A stretch of DNA of 64,000 nt from Spirochaetales bacterium Spiro_09 (GTDB lineage Bacteria > Spirochaetota > Spirochaetia > Treponematales > Treponemataceae). Numbering within the stretch: the stretch's first letter is position 1; every line of letters starts with the position of its first letter. Of the stretch, positions 1 through 8,364 are shown in pieces. The translations under genes and the position numbers were made by a program. The notes under the pieces were generated by a model that worked only from the letters and a program-made list of their open reading frames with translations, did not search any database and was not told the origin of the DNA. The DNA is taken from NCBI GenBank assembly GCA_001604385.1, contig LVBK01000003.1:1-64000 (forward strand), read 5' to 3'.

Positions 1-23
1 AGTATAGACTCAGGAGGCTTTTC

Positions 24-1097
24 ATGAAAATGACATTCAGATGGTTCGGAACGGGTTATGACCCGATCCCCCTGCAACATATCCGCCAAATTCCCGGTGT
101 TGTCGGTGTTATCACCACACTGTACGACAAACAGGCGGGCGATTTGTGGGAGCGCGACAGAATACGCTCTCTCAAGAAGGATGCTGCCGATAATGGACTT
201 GAAATTTCCGGTATTGAAAGCGTCAATATTCATGATGCTATAAAGGCCGGACTGCCGGAACGCGACAAATATGTCGAGAACTATATCAAAACACTCGAAA
301 TCCTCGGAGAAGAGGGCATTGATATGGTTTGTTACAATTTTATGCCGGTTTTTGACTGGACCAGATCGGAACTTGCAAAGATTAGACCTGATGGTTCGAA
401 TGTACTTTCCTATGACCAGGAAGTTGTTGATAAAATAAACCCCGAAACAATGTTCGAGAAAATGGATTCAGCTTCGAACGGTTTTATGCTTCCCGGCTGG
501 GAACCCGAGCGCATGGCCCGGATCAAGGAGCTGTTTGCTATTTACCGTGGGGTAAATGACGAACGCCTCTTCGAAAATCTTGTGTACTTTCTGAAGGCTA
601 TAATGCCCGTGTGCGACAAGTATAACATTAAAATGGCCATTCACCCTGACGATCCGGCCTGGCCTGTATTCGGGCTGCCCCGCATTATTACCAACAAAGA
701 AAATCTGCTGAAAATGTGCAAGGCTGTCGAAAACGTGCATAACGGGGTAACCCTGTGCACCGGTTCCCTTGGATCGAATCCGGGAAACAACATTCCGGAT
801 ACCATTCGCGCGCTCAAGGGACGCGTTCATTTTGCCCATGTCCGCAATGTAAAGCATTATGCGCCGGGCAAGTTTGACGAGGCTGCCCATCTTTCATCGG
901 ACGGATCGCTTGACGTCTATGAAATAATGAAAGCCTTTTATGAAACCGGTTTTGACGGTTGCCTGCGTCCCGATCATGGCCGCATGATTTGGGGCGAAAA
1001 GGGAATGCCCGGGTACGGGTTATATGACCGGGCCCTCGGTATTGCCTATTTGAACGGTATTTGGGAATCCTTGTCCAAAACTTTTCCCCGGAGGTAA
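24..1097 (+). CDS. uxuA: Mannonate dehydratase UxuA
   Basis: This 357-residue cytoplasmic enzyme should dehydrate D-mannonate to 2-keto-3-deoxygluconate in hexuronate (glucuronate) breakdown. It is a TIM-barrel protein of the xylose-isomerase-like fold. The N-terminal WFG...DP segment, the central HPDDP metal-site motif (about residue 207) and the late RPDHGR motif (about residue 316) are typical of the family, and the length is slightly below the usual 360-400. An AGGAGG ribosome site at 13-18 sits a few bases before the ATG. It is followed after 2 bases by a GntR regulator and then a UxuB-like dehydrogenase, which supports the pathway call. The promoter lies outside the window. Confidence 0.95.
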   Translation: MKMTFRWFGTGYDPIPLQHIRQIPGVVGVITTLYDKQAGDLWERDRIRSLKKDAADNGLEISGIESVNIHDAIKAGLPERDKYVENYIKTLEILGEEGIDMVCYNFMPVFDWTRSELAKIRPDGSNVLSYDQEVVDKINPETMFEKMDSASNGFMLPGWEPERMARIKELFAIYRGVNDERLFENLVYFLKAIMPVCDKYNIKMAIHPDDPAWPVFGLPRIITNKENLLKMCKAVENVHNGVTLCTGSLGSNPGNNIPDTIRALKGRVHFAHVRNVKHYAPGKFDEAAHLSSDGSLDVYEIMKAFYETGFDGCLRPDHGRMIWGEKGMPGYGLYDRALGIAYLNGIWESLSKTFPRR

Positions 1098-1099
1098 GC

Positions 1100-1798
1100 G
1101 TGTTCGCGCGCGAGGCTTCCAGCACAATGAGTGATCGCCTGTACGGCGATCTTCGTCGTTCCATTATCACCCTGGCCTTGAAACCCGGCGACCCGATCAG
1201 TATCAATACGATTGCGTCGAATTTGGGTATCAGCCGGTCTCCCGTGCGCGACGCACTTTTGAAACTGGAGAAAGACGCGCTGGTGGATATCATGCCGCAA
1301 AGGGGAACCTGCGTGTCGCGCATCGACAGCGAGCGAATGCATGAAGAGCGTTTTTTGCGTGAAAGCCTCGAATCTCCGGTTATCGAACTGTTCGCTCAGC
1401 GGGTTACTGCAATAGAATTGGCCCGTTTGGGCGAACGGCTTGCCCGCCAAAAACTGTGTATGGAAACAGGCGACGCGATCGGCTTTCTTGACGAAGATGA
1501 CGCTTTTCACCGCATATTCTTCGAGGGTGCGGAGAAGCTTATGTGCTGGGACATCATTGTCAGTATGTCCGGACATTACCGCAGGGTACGGAATTTGATA
1601 CTGCGGAATTCCGGGGTTATGGAAGCGCTCTATGCGCAACATTGTGAAGTTCTTGATGCCCTGTCCGCTCATAATGCTGAAGTTTCACGTTCGCTGATTC
1701 GATGTCATTTGACAAGGATACTTGCCGAAGAAAAAGATCTTGTTGCGGAGTTCCCCGATTATTTTGTCAAAAGGAGACAGGTATATGAAATTGAATAA
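1100..1798 (+). CDS. GntR/FadR-family transcriptional regulator of hexuronate genes
   Basis: The 232-residue protein has an N-terminal winged-helix domain (about residues 10-70, with the recognition segment SRSPVRDALLKLE) and an all-helical FCD ligand domain behind it, the layout of FadR, ExuR and UxuR regulators. The open frame extends upstream to a TTG at 1061, but GTG at 1100 is preferred because GGAGG at 1090-1094 precedes it at 5 bases; an internal ATG at 1127 is also possible. It lies between uxuA and a uxuB-like gene and overlaps the latter by 14 bases, so it is most likely the local regulator, responding to a hexuronate or hexonate. Its operator is not in the window. Confidence 0.88.
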   Translation: MFAREASSTMSDRLYGDLRRSIITLALKPGDPISINTIASNLGISRSPVRDALLKLEKDALVDIMPQRGTCVSRIDSERMHEERFLRESLESPVIELFAQRVTAIELARLGERLARQKLCMETGDAIGFLDEDDAFHRIFFEGAEKLMCWDIIVSMSGHYRRVRNLILRNSGVMEALYAQHCEVLDALSAHNAEVSRSLIRCHLTRILAEEKDLVAEFPDYFVKRRQVYEIE

Positions 1799-3395
1799 AG
1801 ACGCATTGAAGGACCGCGCCGCCTGGGAAAAGGTGGGGTTTTCCCTTCCATTATATGACCGGGACGCAGTAATCGCTAAAACACTTGCTGCGCCCGAGTG
1901 GATACATTTTGGCGCCGGTAATATTTTCCGCGCTTTTCCCGCTGCCGTACACCAGGAATTGTTGGACCAGGCTCTGGTTTCGACCGGGATTATTGTTGCG
2001 GAAGGTTTTGACTACGAGATAATTAAAAAGGCATATACACCTTTTGATAACCTGAGCGCTCTGGTCATTTTGAAGGCTGACGGAACTATCGAAAAAAAAA
2101 TTGTCGCAAGCGTGGTTGAATCTCTTGTAGCCGATTCTCTGTCCGCTGACTGGAATCGTCTTGTCAGTATCTTTCGCTCCCCCACCTTGAAAATGGCAAG
2201 TTTTACCATTACCGAGAAGGGGTACAGTTTGACCGGTAGCGACGGTAAGTTACTTGCAGACGTGGCTGCAGACTATGCAGGTGGTCCCGGACAACCGAAA
2301 AATATTATGGCAAAGCTTACCGCCCTGCTCTTGCAACGCTATCTCAACGGCGGCGTTCCGCTTGCCGTGGTCAGTATGGACAATTGTTCCCACAATGGAA
2401 CCAAACTTTTCAGCGCGGTAGCTACCGTTGCGCGTGAATGGGTTTCGCGCGGTTTTGCAGACACCCATTTTGTTTCCTGGCTCGAGAATCCGGCGAAGGT
2501 CTCCTTCCCCTGGTCAATGATCGACAAGATTACTCCCCGACCGGATGAGTCGGTCAGAAAAATGTTGGGGGACAGCGGCTTTGAAAGTACCGATATCATT
2601 GTTACCTCGAAAAATACCTGGACCTCGGCATTTGTGAATGCCGAAGAGGCCCAGTATCTTATCATCGAAGATCTGTTTCCGAATGGCCGCCCTCCGCTCG
2701 AAAAGGGAGGCGTCATCTTTACCGACCGGAACACCGTAGACCGCGTTGAAAAAATGAAGGTATGCACTTGTCTCAATCCATTGCACACCTCACTGGCCAT
2801 TTTTGGCTGCCTTCTGGGATATACATCCATTCATCGGGAGATGTCGGACCCGCAACTCCGGTCGCTGGTCGAAAAAATCGGGTATCAGGAAGGGTTGCCG
2901 GTTGTTGTTGATCCGCTTATTATAAAACCCGAGGACTTTATCCGCGAAGTGCTGACTGTTCGGTTTCCGAACCCCTTTATGCCGGACACCCCGCAGCGGA
3001 TTGCAACGGATACGTCCCAAAAATTGCCCATCCGTTTCGGGGAAACGGTCAAGGCATACCTTGCCCATCCCGAGCTGGATGTTGCCAGCCTGGAGTGTAT
3101 TCCCCTGGTATTTGCCGGATGGTGCCGGTATTTAATGGCATTGGACGATGCCGGCTCACCGTTTGAACCGAGCCCGGATCCCCTGCTGGAAAAATCCCGT
3201 GCCTGTGTGGCTGGTATTCGCCTGGGAGATAACGGCCCGTTCCATGTCGCCTTACAACCGCTTCTTTCTGACGCCTCCATTTTTGGTGTTGATCTGTATC
3301 AGGCCGGTTTGGGTGAAAAGGTCGAAGCGTATTTCATGCGCCTGGTTGCCGGACCGGGTGCTGTCCGCAAGACGCTTGTCGAGTGTCTTGGGTAA
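1785..3395 (+). CDS. uxuB: Mannitol dehydrogenase family oxidoreductase, probable fructuronate reductase
   Basis: This 536-residue NAD(P)-dependent enzyme belongs to the long-chain mannitol dehydrogenase family. Visible are the N-terminal nucleotide-binding GAGNIFRAF segment (about residue 43), the family signature around SMDNCSHNG (about residue 200), and the catalytic K-x5-N-x2-H pattern in KVCTCLNPLH (about residue 325). Beside uxuA the likely reaction is reduction of D-fructuronate to D-mannonate. The family also contains tagaturonate, mannitol and arabinitol dehydrogenases, so the substrate is inferred from context. The start is ATG 1785 with AAGGAG at 1771; the gene overlaps the regulator upstream. 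It is about 50 residues longer than E. coli UxuB. Confidence 0.85.
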   Translation: MKLNKDALKDRAAWEKVGFSLPLYDRDAVIAKTLAAPEWIHFGAGNIFRAFPAAVHQELLDQALVSTGIIVAEGFDYEIIKKAYTPFDNLSALVILKADGTIEKKIVASVVESLVADSLSADWNRLVSIFRSPTLKMASFTITEKGYSLTGSDGKLLADVAADYAGGPGQPKNIMAKLTALLLQRYLNGGVPLAVVSMDNCSHNGTKLFSAVATVAREWVSRGFADTHFVSWLENPAKVSFPWSMIDKITPRPDESVRKMLGDSGFESTDIIVTSKNTWTSAFVNAEEAQYLIIEDLFPNGRPPLEKGGVIFTDRNTVDRVEKMKVCTCLNPLHTSLAIFGCLLGYTSIHREMSDPQLRSLVEKIGYQEGLPVVVDPLIIKPEDFIREVLTVRFPNPFMPDTPQRIATDTSQKLPIRFGETVKAYLAHPELDVASLECIPLVFAGWCRYLMALDDAGSPFEPSPDPLLEKSRACVAGIRLGDNGPFHVALQPLLSDASIFGVDLYQAGLGEKVEAYFMRLVAGPGAVRKTLVECLG

Positions 3396-3406
3396 TCATG
3401 AACTAT

Positions 3407-3448
3407 AAACAGGGTGATGATTCCCTTCGGGCGTCATCAGCCTGTTTT
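3407..3448 (+). terminator. Intrinsic terminator after the uxu operon
   Basis: The arms 3407-3413 (AAACAGG) and 3415-3420 (TGATGA) pair with 3434-3439 and 3441-3447, with one G-G mismatch. A TTTT run closes the hairpin, 12 bases after the uxuB stop codon. Confidence 0.75.
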
Positions 3449-3518
3449 GCACGTCTTTTCGGCCTTTCCCCAAGGAGCTGAACGGATGTGCGGGTTTTTG
3501 CGGTTGTTTGTGGCCGCA

Positions 3519-3558
3519 CGCCTGCTCCGGTTTGTGCCGGAGCAGGCGTTTTGCTTTT
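3519..3558 (+). terminator. Second terminator-like hairpin between convergent genes
   Basis: A perfect 12-bp stem, CGCCTGCTCCGG at 3519-3530 with its complement at 3537-3548, has a 6-base loop and is followed by TTTTGCTTTT. It points rightward but lies at the 3' end of the leftward ohrR-like gene, so it may stop traffic from both sides. Confidence 0.7.
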
Positions 3559-3994
3559 ACTGCCTGTGTTCCAGCCTGTCAATCAAGGTGCCGAGGATTT
3601 CTTTCAATTCAATGTATTCTTCCTCTCCCGATAAAAGGCATGAGGCAAGCGCTCCGGGAACGCTTCTCGCGCGTTCCTCCAGTTTCCTTCCCGCATCGGT
3701 CAGTGTTACCCGCACCGCTCGTTCATCTTTTTTGTTCCGCACCTTTTGCACATATCCGGTAGCTTCAAGGCGTTTCACCAGCGGAGACACAGTCCCGGTA
3801 TCGAGATCAAGAATCGAGCACAGCTCGCCAATACCTAGCTCTTCATGTTCCCACATGGCCATCAAGGCCATGTATTGCGGGTAGGTAATTCCCAGTTCAT
3901 CCAGTAGTGGCCGGTATACATTCATGATAAGCCGATCAAGCCGGTGTATCTGATAGCACAATTGGTTTGAAACGAGCAGTTCCGGACAGCTCAT
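3557..3994 (-). CDS. ohrR: MarR-family organic-peroxide sensor, OhrR-like
   Basis: The 145-residue winged-helix repressor shows the OhrR hallmarks. A cysteine at position 13 (NQLCYQI) matches the single reactive cysteine of OhrR, and the segment YRPLLDELGITYPQYMALM is typical of the group; the wing DERAVRVTLT follows. Oxidation of the cysteine by organic hydroperoxides is expected to release DNA. Its ATG overlaps the stop of the glutathione peroxidase gene by 4 bases (ATGA), so the two are translated as a unit. Usually OhrR is paired with Ohr; here the enzyme is a Gpx. Two palindromes upstream of gpx are candidate operators. Confidence 0.85.
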   Translation of the reverse strand: MSCPELLVSNQLCYQIHRLDRLIMNVYRPLLDELGITYPQYMALMAMWEHEELGIGELCSILDLDTGTVSPLVKRLEATGYVQKVRNKKDERAVRVTLTDAGRKLEERARSVPGALASCLLSGEEEYIELKEILGTLIDRLEHRQ

Positions 3995-4476
3995 AATCCC
4001 AGAGCCTTTTGTATGGCGCTTTCCATCTTTTCGGGGGGGAAATCAGGGGCAAAGCGTTCCACCTTTTTGCCGTCGGGAGACACCAAGAACTTGGTAAAGT
4101 TCCATTTTACCGTTTTACCGATTGCCCCCGGGGCTTGATCTTTAAGCCATTCAAAGACGGGATGCGTGTTCTTGCCGTTTACTTCAACCTTGGCCATAAG
4201 AGGAAAGGTCACTCCGAAATTTACAGAACAAAATTCTGCTATTTCAGCATCGGTGCCCGGTTCCTGGTGTGCGAACTGGTCGCAGGGAAAACCGAGAATA
4301 ACCAGTCCCTTGTCGGCATAGGTTTCATGGAGCTTTTGCAAGCCGGTATACTGGGGGGTAAAACCACATTTGCTTGCCGTGTTAACGACAATAACCGCCT
4401 TGTCGGCAAAATCTTTCATTGAAACCGTCTTGCCTGCGTTATTCATGGCCGAAAGATCATAAAATGTTTGTGACAT
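3991..4476 (-). CDS. Glutathione peroxidase family protein (cysteine type)
   Basis: The 161-residue thioredoxin-fold peroxidase carries the catalytic Cys37 in NTASKCGFTPQY, glutamine in FPCDQFAHQEPG and the Trp-Asn pair in VKWNFTKFLV, so the Cys-Gln-Trp-Asn tetrad is complete. The codon for residue 37 is TGT, so this is not a selenoprotein. Bacterial members of this size usually use thioredoxin to reduce hydrogen or organic peroxides; no signal peptide is visible, so it is cytoplasmic. CAGGAGAA precedes the ATG. It is the first gene of a two-gene peroxide unit with the OhrR-like regulator. Confidence 0.92.
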   Translation of the reverse strand: MSQTFYDLSAMNNAGKTVSMKDFADKAVIVVNTASKCGFTPQYTGLQKLHETYADKGLVILGFPCDQFAHQEPGTDAEIAEFCSVNFGVTFPLMAKVEVNGKNTHPVFEWLKDQAPGAIGKTVKWNFTKFLVSPDGKKVERFAPDFPPEKMESAIQKALGL

Positions 4477-4495
4477 ATATTTCTCCTGTGCTTAA

Positions 4496-4534
4496 TATAT
4501 TGTACGCAATATAATTTTGCAATATATATTTGCA
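4496..4534 (-). promoter_or_regulatory. Two candidate OhrR operators upstream of gpx
   Basis: Two AT-rich palindromes lie 20-58 bases before the gpx ATG. The first, TATATTG-tacg-CAATATA at 4496-4513, has perfect 7-bp halves. The second, TGCAA-7-TTGCA at 4518-4534, has perfect 5-bp halves. Known OhrR sites are AT-rich palindromes of this kind, and the regulator is in the same operon. No convincing -35/-10 pair was fixed. Confidence 0.5.
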
Positions 4535-4569
4535 GGGAAATTGTAAAATATTTTGAACAAACGACATTG

Positions 4570-5358
4570 CTATCCGGTATACTGTACCGAGTGATTGAGG
4601 GGTGGAGCGCCCTTTCCCAGTGATGGGGCCGTTCTCATTGCTTCCCGGAGCCATACCTTGGCACGATATATCGCGCCTTCAAGCGTGTATCCGAGCGCAA
4701 GATTCGACGCAATCGCCGAAGAGAGCGCACAGCCCGTTCCGCGCGCAATGGTGCCTTCAAGCCGTTCGCCCCTGATCCATCGTCCACCATCATCATCCAG
4801 AAGATAATCATCACAGGACAAGCCGAAGTGGCCTCCCTTGAGCAGTATCGCTGTACGTTTTCCTGCCTTCTTCCTGATAATGGACGCGGCCTGTTCCAGG
4901 TCACGCTCCGTTTCAATGGTTAACCCTGAAAGTTCGTTTGCTTCAGGTACGTTCGGGGTTATCAGTTCAGCCCGGGAGAAAAGTTCGAAGAGGCAACCGG
5001 TATCTGACCGGTGTAAAAACCGTTTCCCGGTCGAGGACATCAATACAGGATCGATGACGACGTGAGGCTGCCGGTGTCTGGCCATGGCGGATTCAACGGT
5101 CAACACGGCCTCGGCTGTCGGTAAAAGTCCAATTTTGACCGCATTGCAGGCAATATCCGCACAAACCGCTTCAATTTGGGATTCGAGCAGGGCAGGGGAT
5201 ACTGGTTCGAAGCAGGGCACGCCCATACTGTTTTGCGCGATGACGGCGGTAAGGGCGGCCATGCCGAATACGCGGTGGGCAGCGAAGGTTTTCAGGTCAC
5301 CCTGAATGCCTGCGCCCCCGGTCGGATCACTCCCGGCTATCGATAATACCGTTTTCAT
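4570..5358 (-). CDS. thiD: Hydroxymethylpyrimidine/phosphomethylpyrimidine kinase ThiD
   Basis: The 262-residue ribokinase-fold enzyme phosphorylates HMP to HMP-P and then HMP-PP. The N-terminal SIAGSDPTGGAGIQGDLKTF substrate loop, the VIDPVLMSSTGKRF stretch and the C-terminal anion hole RGTGCALSSA (active Cys) are all present, and the length is standard. ATG 5358 is chosen over an upstream extension because it overlaps the thiE stop as ATGA and is preceded by GGAGA. It is the last gene of the thiC-M-E-D operon and supplies HMP-PP to ThiE. Confidence 0.95.
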   Translation of the reverse strand: MKTVLSIAGSDPTGGAGIQGDLKTFAAHRVFGMAALTAVIAQNSMGVPCFEPVSPALLESQIEAVCADIACNAVKIGLLPTAEAVLTVESAMARHRQPHVVIDPVLMSSTGKRFLHRSDTGCLFELFSRAELITPNVPEANELSGLTIETERDLEQAASIIRKKAGKRTAILLKGGHFGLSCDDYLLDDDGGRWIRGERLEGTIARGTGCALSSAIASNLALGYTLEGAIYRAKVWLREAMRTAPSLGKGAPPLNHSVQYTG

Positions 5359-5996
5359 GGTTTCTCCGATCGGCCAGAGACCACCAGTGCGGCGAGCGTC
5401 GCAAGCCGCCGGGTACGCTCCCTGATTGCCGGCCGGTCGGAAAAAATCGCCGATACCGCGGCTATACCGGAGATTCCTGTTCCCGCAAGCGCCAGGATGT
5501 TGTGTTCGCTGATGCCGCCGATTGCGACAACGGGCAGGGTGGTCGCGGCGCATATGGCCTCCAGGGTTTCCCTGTCGAGGGACTGTGCATCTGCCTTCGT
5601 ACCGGTCGGGAAGACCGCTCCGGCTCCCACATAGTCCGCGCCCTCCCAGGCGGCCTGTATCGCCTGTTCGCTGTTGTGCACGGAAACTCCCAGTATGGCG
5701 GTTTTTCCGATCCTCTTTCTGACCTCCGCGCAATGTCCGTCGCCCTGGCCGATATGCAGCCCTTCCGCACCTGACTGTTCAAATACCGCGATGCGGTCGT
5801 TGATGATGAGCGGAATGCCGAATGAGCTGGTCAGGGGATGAATCTGTCGTGCGCGATCGAGTAATTCGGCGTCTGAGCATATTTTGTCCCGCAGCTGGAT
5901 ACAGCGGGCGCCGCCGCGGATGGCCTCCTCGATGTCCGAAATCCGGGCGCCGTCGGTAACCGCGTACAGGACAAGCATATCACGAAGCGGTATCAA
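5355..5996 (-). CDS. thiE: Thiamine-phosphate synthase ThiE
   Basis: This TIM-barrel enzyme joins HMP-PP and thiazole phosphate to give thiamine phosphate. Motifs include CIQLRDK near the N terminus, GLHIGQGD, LGVSVHN, GADYVGAGAVFPTGTKAD and AIGGISEHN. A TTG at 5996 is chosen as start because GGGAGG lies 6 bases before it; it gives the usual 213 residues and overlaps the thiM stop by 17 bases. ATG 5978 would give 207 residues but has no ribosome site. It is coupled to thiD by an ATGA overlap. Confidence 0.93.
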   Translation of the reverse strand: MIPLRDMLVLYAVTDGARISDIEEAIRGGARCIQLRDKICSDAELLDRARQIHPLTSSFGIPLIINDRIAVFEQSGAEGLHIGQGDGHCAEVRKRIGKTAILGVSVHNSEQAIQAAWEGADYVGAGAVFPTGTKADAQSLDRETLEAICAATTLPVVAIGGISEHNILALAGTGISGIAAVSAIFSDRPAIRERTRRLATLAALVVSGRSEKP

Positions 5997-6798
5997 GGCG
6001 GCCCTCCCGTTCCAGGATACGGTCATCGATGAGCGAAAGCTCATCGATGAAAGCGGTACGGAAAGAGGCTGAACCGCCATGGGGAAGGCGGAGGGCCGCG
6101 CGTTCGCCGGCAAGACCGGTCAGCGCAAGCGCAAGTGCAACGGCGTCAATGAGCGGTTTCCCTTCTGCCTGAGCCGCCGAACAAAAGGCTGCCGTAATGG
6201 CTGTTGCCATACAGCCGGTACCGGTTACGGTCGGCATGAGGGAATGACCGTTATGTATGCGAATAATTCTGTTTCCGTCGCTGACGACATCCGTTTTTCC
6301 CGTGATGGCGACGATCGCTCCGGTATGCCGGGCAAGCTGACGCCCAGCCTCTTCGGCACGCCGCGTCGCGTCCGAACCCGTGTCCTCGGCTGCCGCATCC
6401 ACCCCGCGCGTCTTCGCGTTCCCGGAAAGCAGGGCTCCAATTTCCGACAGGTTCCCCCTGATCACCGAGGGTTTGACTATTTTGATTATTTTTTGCGCGG
6501 TCCGGGTTCGGAGCGCCGAGGCCCCCGCACCAACGGGGTCCAGGATAACCGGTATGCCTTTCGTGCGGGCTGCTCTTCCCGAGCGGAGCATCGATCTGAT
6601 TGTCCGTGCGTTCAGGGTTCCGATATTCAACACCAGGGCACCCGAAAGCTGGGTAATGTCGGCAACCTCGGCGTAGTCGTCCGCCATGACCGGCGCGGCA
6701 CCGATCGCGAGCAGCGCGTTCGCGCAATCATTGACGGTAACATAATTGGTAATACAGTGAACGAGCGGTCTGTGTGAGCGTACATCAGTTATGGACAT
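5980..6798 (-). CDS. thiM: Hydroxyethylthiazole kinase ThiM
   Basis: The 272-residue ribokinase-fold kinase phosphorylates 4-methyl-5-hydroxyethylthiazole (HET), a salvage step. [24 protein letters not shown] near the N terminus (only partly shown: [10 protein letters not shown]), the LDPVGAGAS segment and the [10 protein letters not shown] active-site loop with its cysteine are diagnostic. ATG 6798 overlaps the thiC stop by 14 bases. No thiG, thiS or thiH is seen nearby, so within this operon the pyrimidine is made de novo and the thiazole is salvaged. Confidence 0.94.
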   Translation of the reverse strand: MSITDVRSHRPLVHCITNYVTVNDCANALLAIGAAPVMADDYAEVADITQLSGALVLNIGTLNARTIRSMLRSGRAARTKGIPVILDPVGAGASALRTRTAQKIIKIVKPSVIRGNLSEIGALLSGNAKTRGVDAAAEDTGSDATRRAEEAGRQLARHTGAIVAITGKTDVVSDGNRIIRIHNGHSLMPTVTGTGCMATAITAAFCSAAQAEGKPLIDAVALALALTGLAGERAALRLPHGGSASFRTAFIDELSLIDDRILEREGRLDTAS

Positions 6799-8083
6799 GG
6801 ACTTCCCCCCCCGCAAGAATGGTATTGATGTTCCGTACGGCGCACATGGAACCGCACATGCTGCAACTGTCCTCATGCTCGGGCGGGGATTCCTCGCGCA
6901 TTCTCCGCGGCTTTTCCCCGTCTATCGCGAGTGAGAACATGGTTTCCCAGTCAAGGTTTTTTCTCGCCTCGCTCATTTTCCGGTCATGTTCTCTGGCTCC
7001 CGGAATCCCCTTGGCGATGTCTGCCGCATGCGCGGCGATCTTCGAGGCGATTATTCCCTCTTTCATGTCTTCAAGGGTAGGTAGCCGAAGGTGCTCGGCG
7101 GGCGTGACATAGCACAAAAAGGCGGCTCCGGCCGCCGCGGCAACAGTGCCGCCGATTGCCGCGGTTATGTGGTCATAGCCCGGGGCGCTGTCCGTGACCA
7201 GCGGCCCCAGAACGTAGAACGGTACATCGGCGCACAGTCGTTGCTGTAATTTCATGTTCGCTTCAATTTCATCCAGGGCCATGTGGCCGGGCCCCTCTAT
7301 AATGACCTGGACACCCCGTTGGTGGGATCGGCGCGTCAAGTCGGCAAGGAGGATCAGTTCTTCGATCTGCGCGGCATCGCTCGAGTCTTCGATACATCCG
7401 GGTCGGCAGGCATCGCCCAGGCTGAGCGTTACCTCATGTTCCGCGCAGATATCCAGGATTTCGTCAAAGTGCTCGTAAAAGGGGTTCTCCTCTCCGGTCA
7501 TGGCCATCCAGGCGAAAATGAGCGAACCTCCGCGCGAGACAATTCCGGTCAGCCGTTCGCGGTTTTGAATGCGCGCCATGCGGTCACGGGTAATGCCGCA
7601 ATGAATGGTCTGGAAGTCGACTCCGTCCATTGCATGCACCCGAACGGTATCAATCCATTCCCGGGCAGTAATATCCTTGAGGGGTTTTTTCAGGCGTACG
7701 GGCGCGTCATAGGCCGGTACCGTTCCGATCATTGCCGGCGAATGTGCAATAAGCTCACGGCGGAAAGCGGCCGTGTCTCCCCAGGAACTCAAATCCATTA
7801 TGGCGTCCGCTCCGAGCCTGATCGCTTCATGGACTTTTTTCATTTCACCCGGTATGTCCAGAAAGTCGCGGGATGTTCCCAGATTGACATTGATTTTTGT
7901 TTTAAGCGTTCTGCCTACCGCGCGCGGTTTCAGGCTGCGGTGGGCCTTGTTGGCCGGTATCGCCGCGCGCCCGCATGCGACTAGCTGTGCAAGCGCTGCA
8001 CTGTCCATGTTCTCGTACAGCGCGGCTTCATGTACTTCCGCGGTGACAATACCCTTCCGGGCGTTTTCCATTTGTGTTCCCAT
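6785..8083 (-). CDS. thiC: Phosphomethylpyrimidine synthase ThiC
   Basis: This radical-SAM enzyme of unusual type rearranges aminoimidazole ribotide to HMP-P. At 432 residues it belongs to the shorter ThiC group without the plant/enterobacterial N-terminal domain. [37 protein letters not shown] and [12 protein letters not shown] are clear family blocks. The C-terminal 4Fe-4S cysteines read CSMCGSMC, a C-x2-C-x3-C spacing. The start ATG 8083 follows AAGGAGAGG; the frame runs upstream without support. Expression is controlled by the TPP riboswitch and terminator just ahead. It needs AIR, the purine intermediate made by the purM product elsewhere in the window. Confidence 0.96.
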   Translation of the reverse strand: MGTQMENARKGIVTAEVHEAALYENMDSAALAQLVACGRAAIPANKAHRSLKPRAVGRTLKTKINVNLGTSRDFLDIPGEMKKVHEAIRLGADAIMDLSSWGDTAAFRRELIAHSPAMIGTVPAYDAPVRLKKPLKDITAREWIDTVRVHAMDGVDFQTIHCGITRDRMARIQNRERLTGIVSRGGSLIFAWMAMTGEENPFYEHFDEILDICAEHEVTLSLGDACRPGCIEDSSDAAQIEELILLADLTRRSHQRGVQVIIEGPGHMALDEIEANMKLQQRLCADVPFYVLGPLVTDSAPGYDHITAAIGGTVAAAAGAAFLCYVTPAEHLRLPTLEDMKEGIIASKIAAHAADIAKGIPGAREHDRKMSEARKNLDWETMFSLAIDGEKPRRMREESPPEHEDSCSMCGSMCAVRNINTILAGGEVHVHN

Positions 8084-8163
8084 GTCCTCTCCTTGACGGG
8101 GATCTTGCGGACAGGGGGCGCGTGCGGAATAAACCGCGCTCAAATCTGATTCAGCCGCTGGCG

Positions 8164-8195
8164 AAAAAAAAGCTTCTCCGCCGGCGGAGAAGCTT
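8164..8195 (-). terminator. Intrinsic terminator of the TPP riboswitch
   Basis: AAGCTTCTCCGCC at 8170-8182 is followed directly by its perfect complement at 8183-8195. On the minus strand the stem is followed by a run of Ts (A run 8164-8169). It sits between the aptamer and thiC, so it is the expression platform. The CTTCTC arm could instead pair with GAGAAG inside the aptamer (8292-8297), a possible antiterminator. Confidence 0.85.
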
Positions 8196-8237
8196 CATTG
8201 CGGGAGCGGTAGCATCGAAGTACCGCAGCCCGAACGC

Positions 8238-8319
8238 TTTGCTTCCCTACGCCAGTATTAACTGACAGGTTCCAAGGGTCAGGTTTTAACCTTCTCAACC
8301 GTGAGGTTCCCCCGCAAGC
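8238..8319 (-). promoter_or_regulatory. TPP riboswitch aptamer (THI element)
   Basis: On the minus strand the leader contains the conserved THI box blocks in order: a GGGGGAACC arm, the TTGAGAAGG pyrimidine-sensing region, ACCTGACCCTTGGAACCTG, and the ACTGGCGTAGGGAAGC block near the 3' end. It is 155-240 bases before the thiC start and followed by a terminator. Binding of thiamine pyrophosphate is expected to stop transcription before thiC. Confidence 0.95.
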
Positions 8320-8335
8320 TCGTATGTACGAAAAA

Positions 8336-8364
8336 CATATAGCATGGCGGCGCTATTATGTAAA
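8336..8364 (-). promoter_or_regulatory. Promoter of the thi operon
   Basis: Minus-strand TTTACA (8364-8359), 17 bases, then TATATG (8341-8336). The predicted start is about 10 bases before the aptamer. The -35 box lies in the last codons of the upstream chemoreceptor gene. Confidence 0.6.

Noticed and set aside
3991-4476. Selenocysteine in the glutathione peroxidase
   Set aside because: The catalytic codon is TGT, not TGA, and no readthrough is needed.
5359-5733. A longer ThiD starting at 5733 with 125 extra residues
   Set aside because: The extension overlaps thiE in another frame, has no homology to the family and lacks a ribosome site; the ATGA overlap at 5355-5358 fixes the start.
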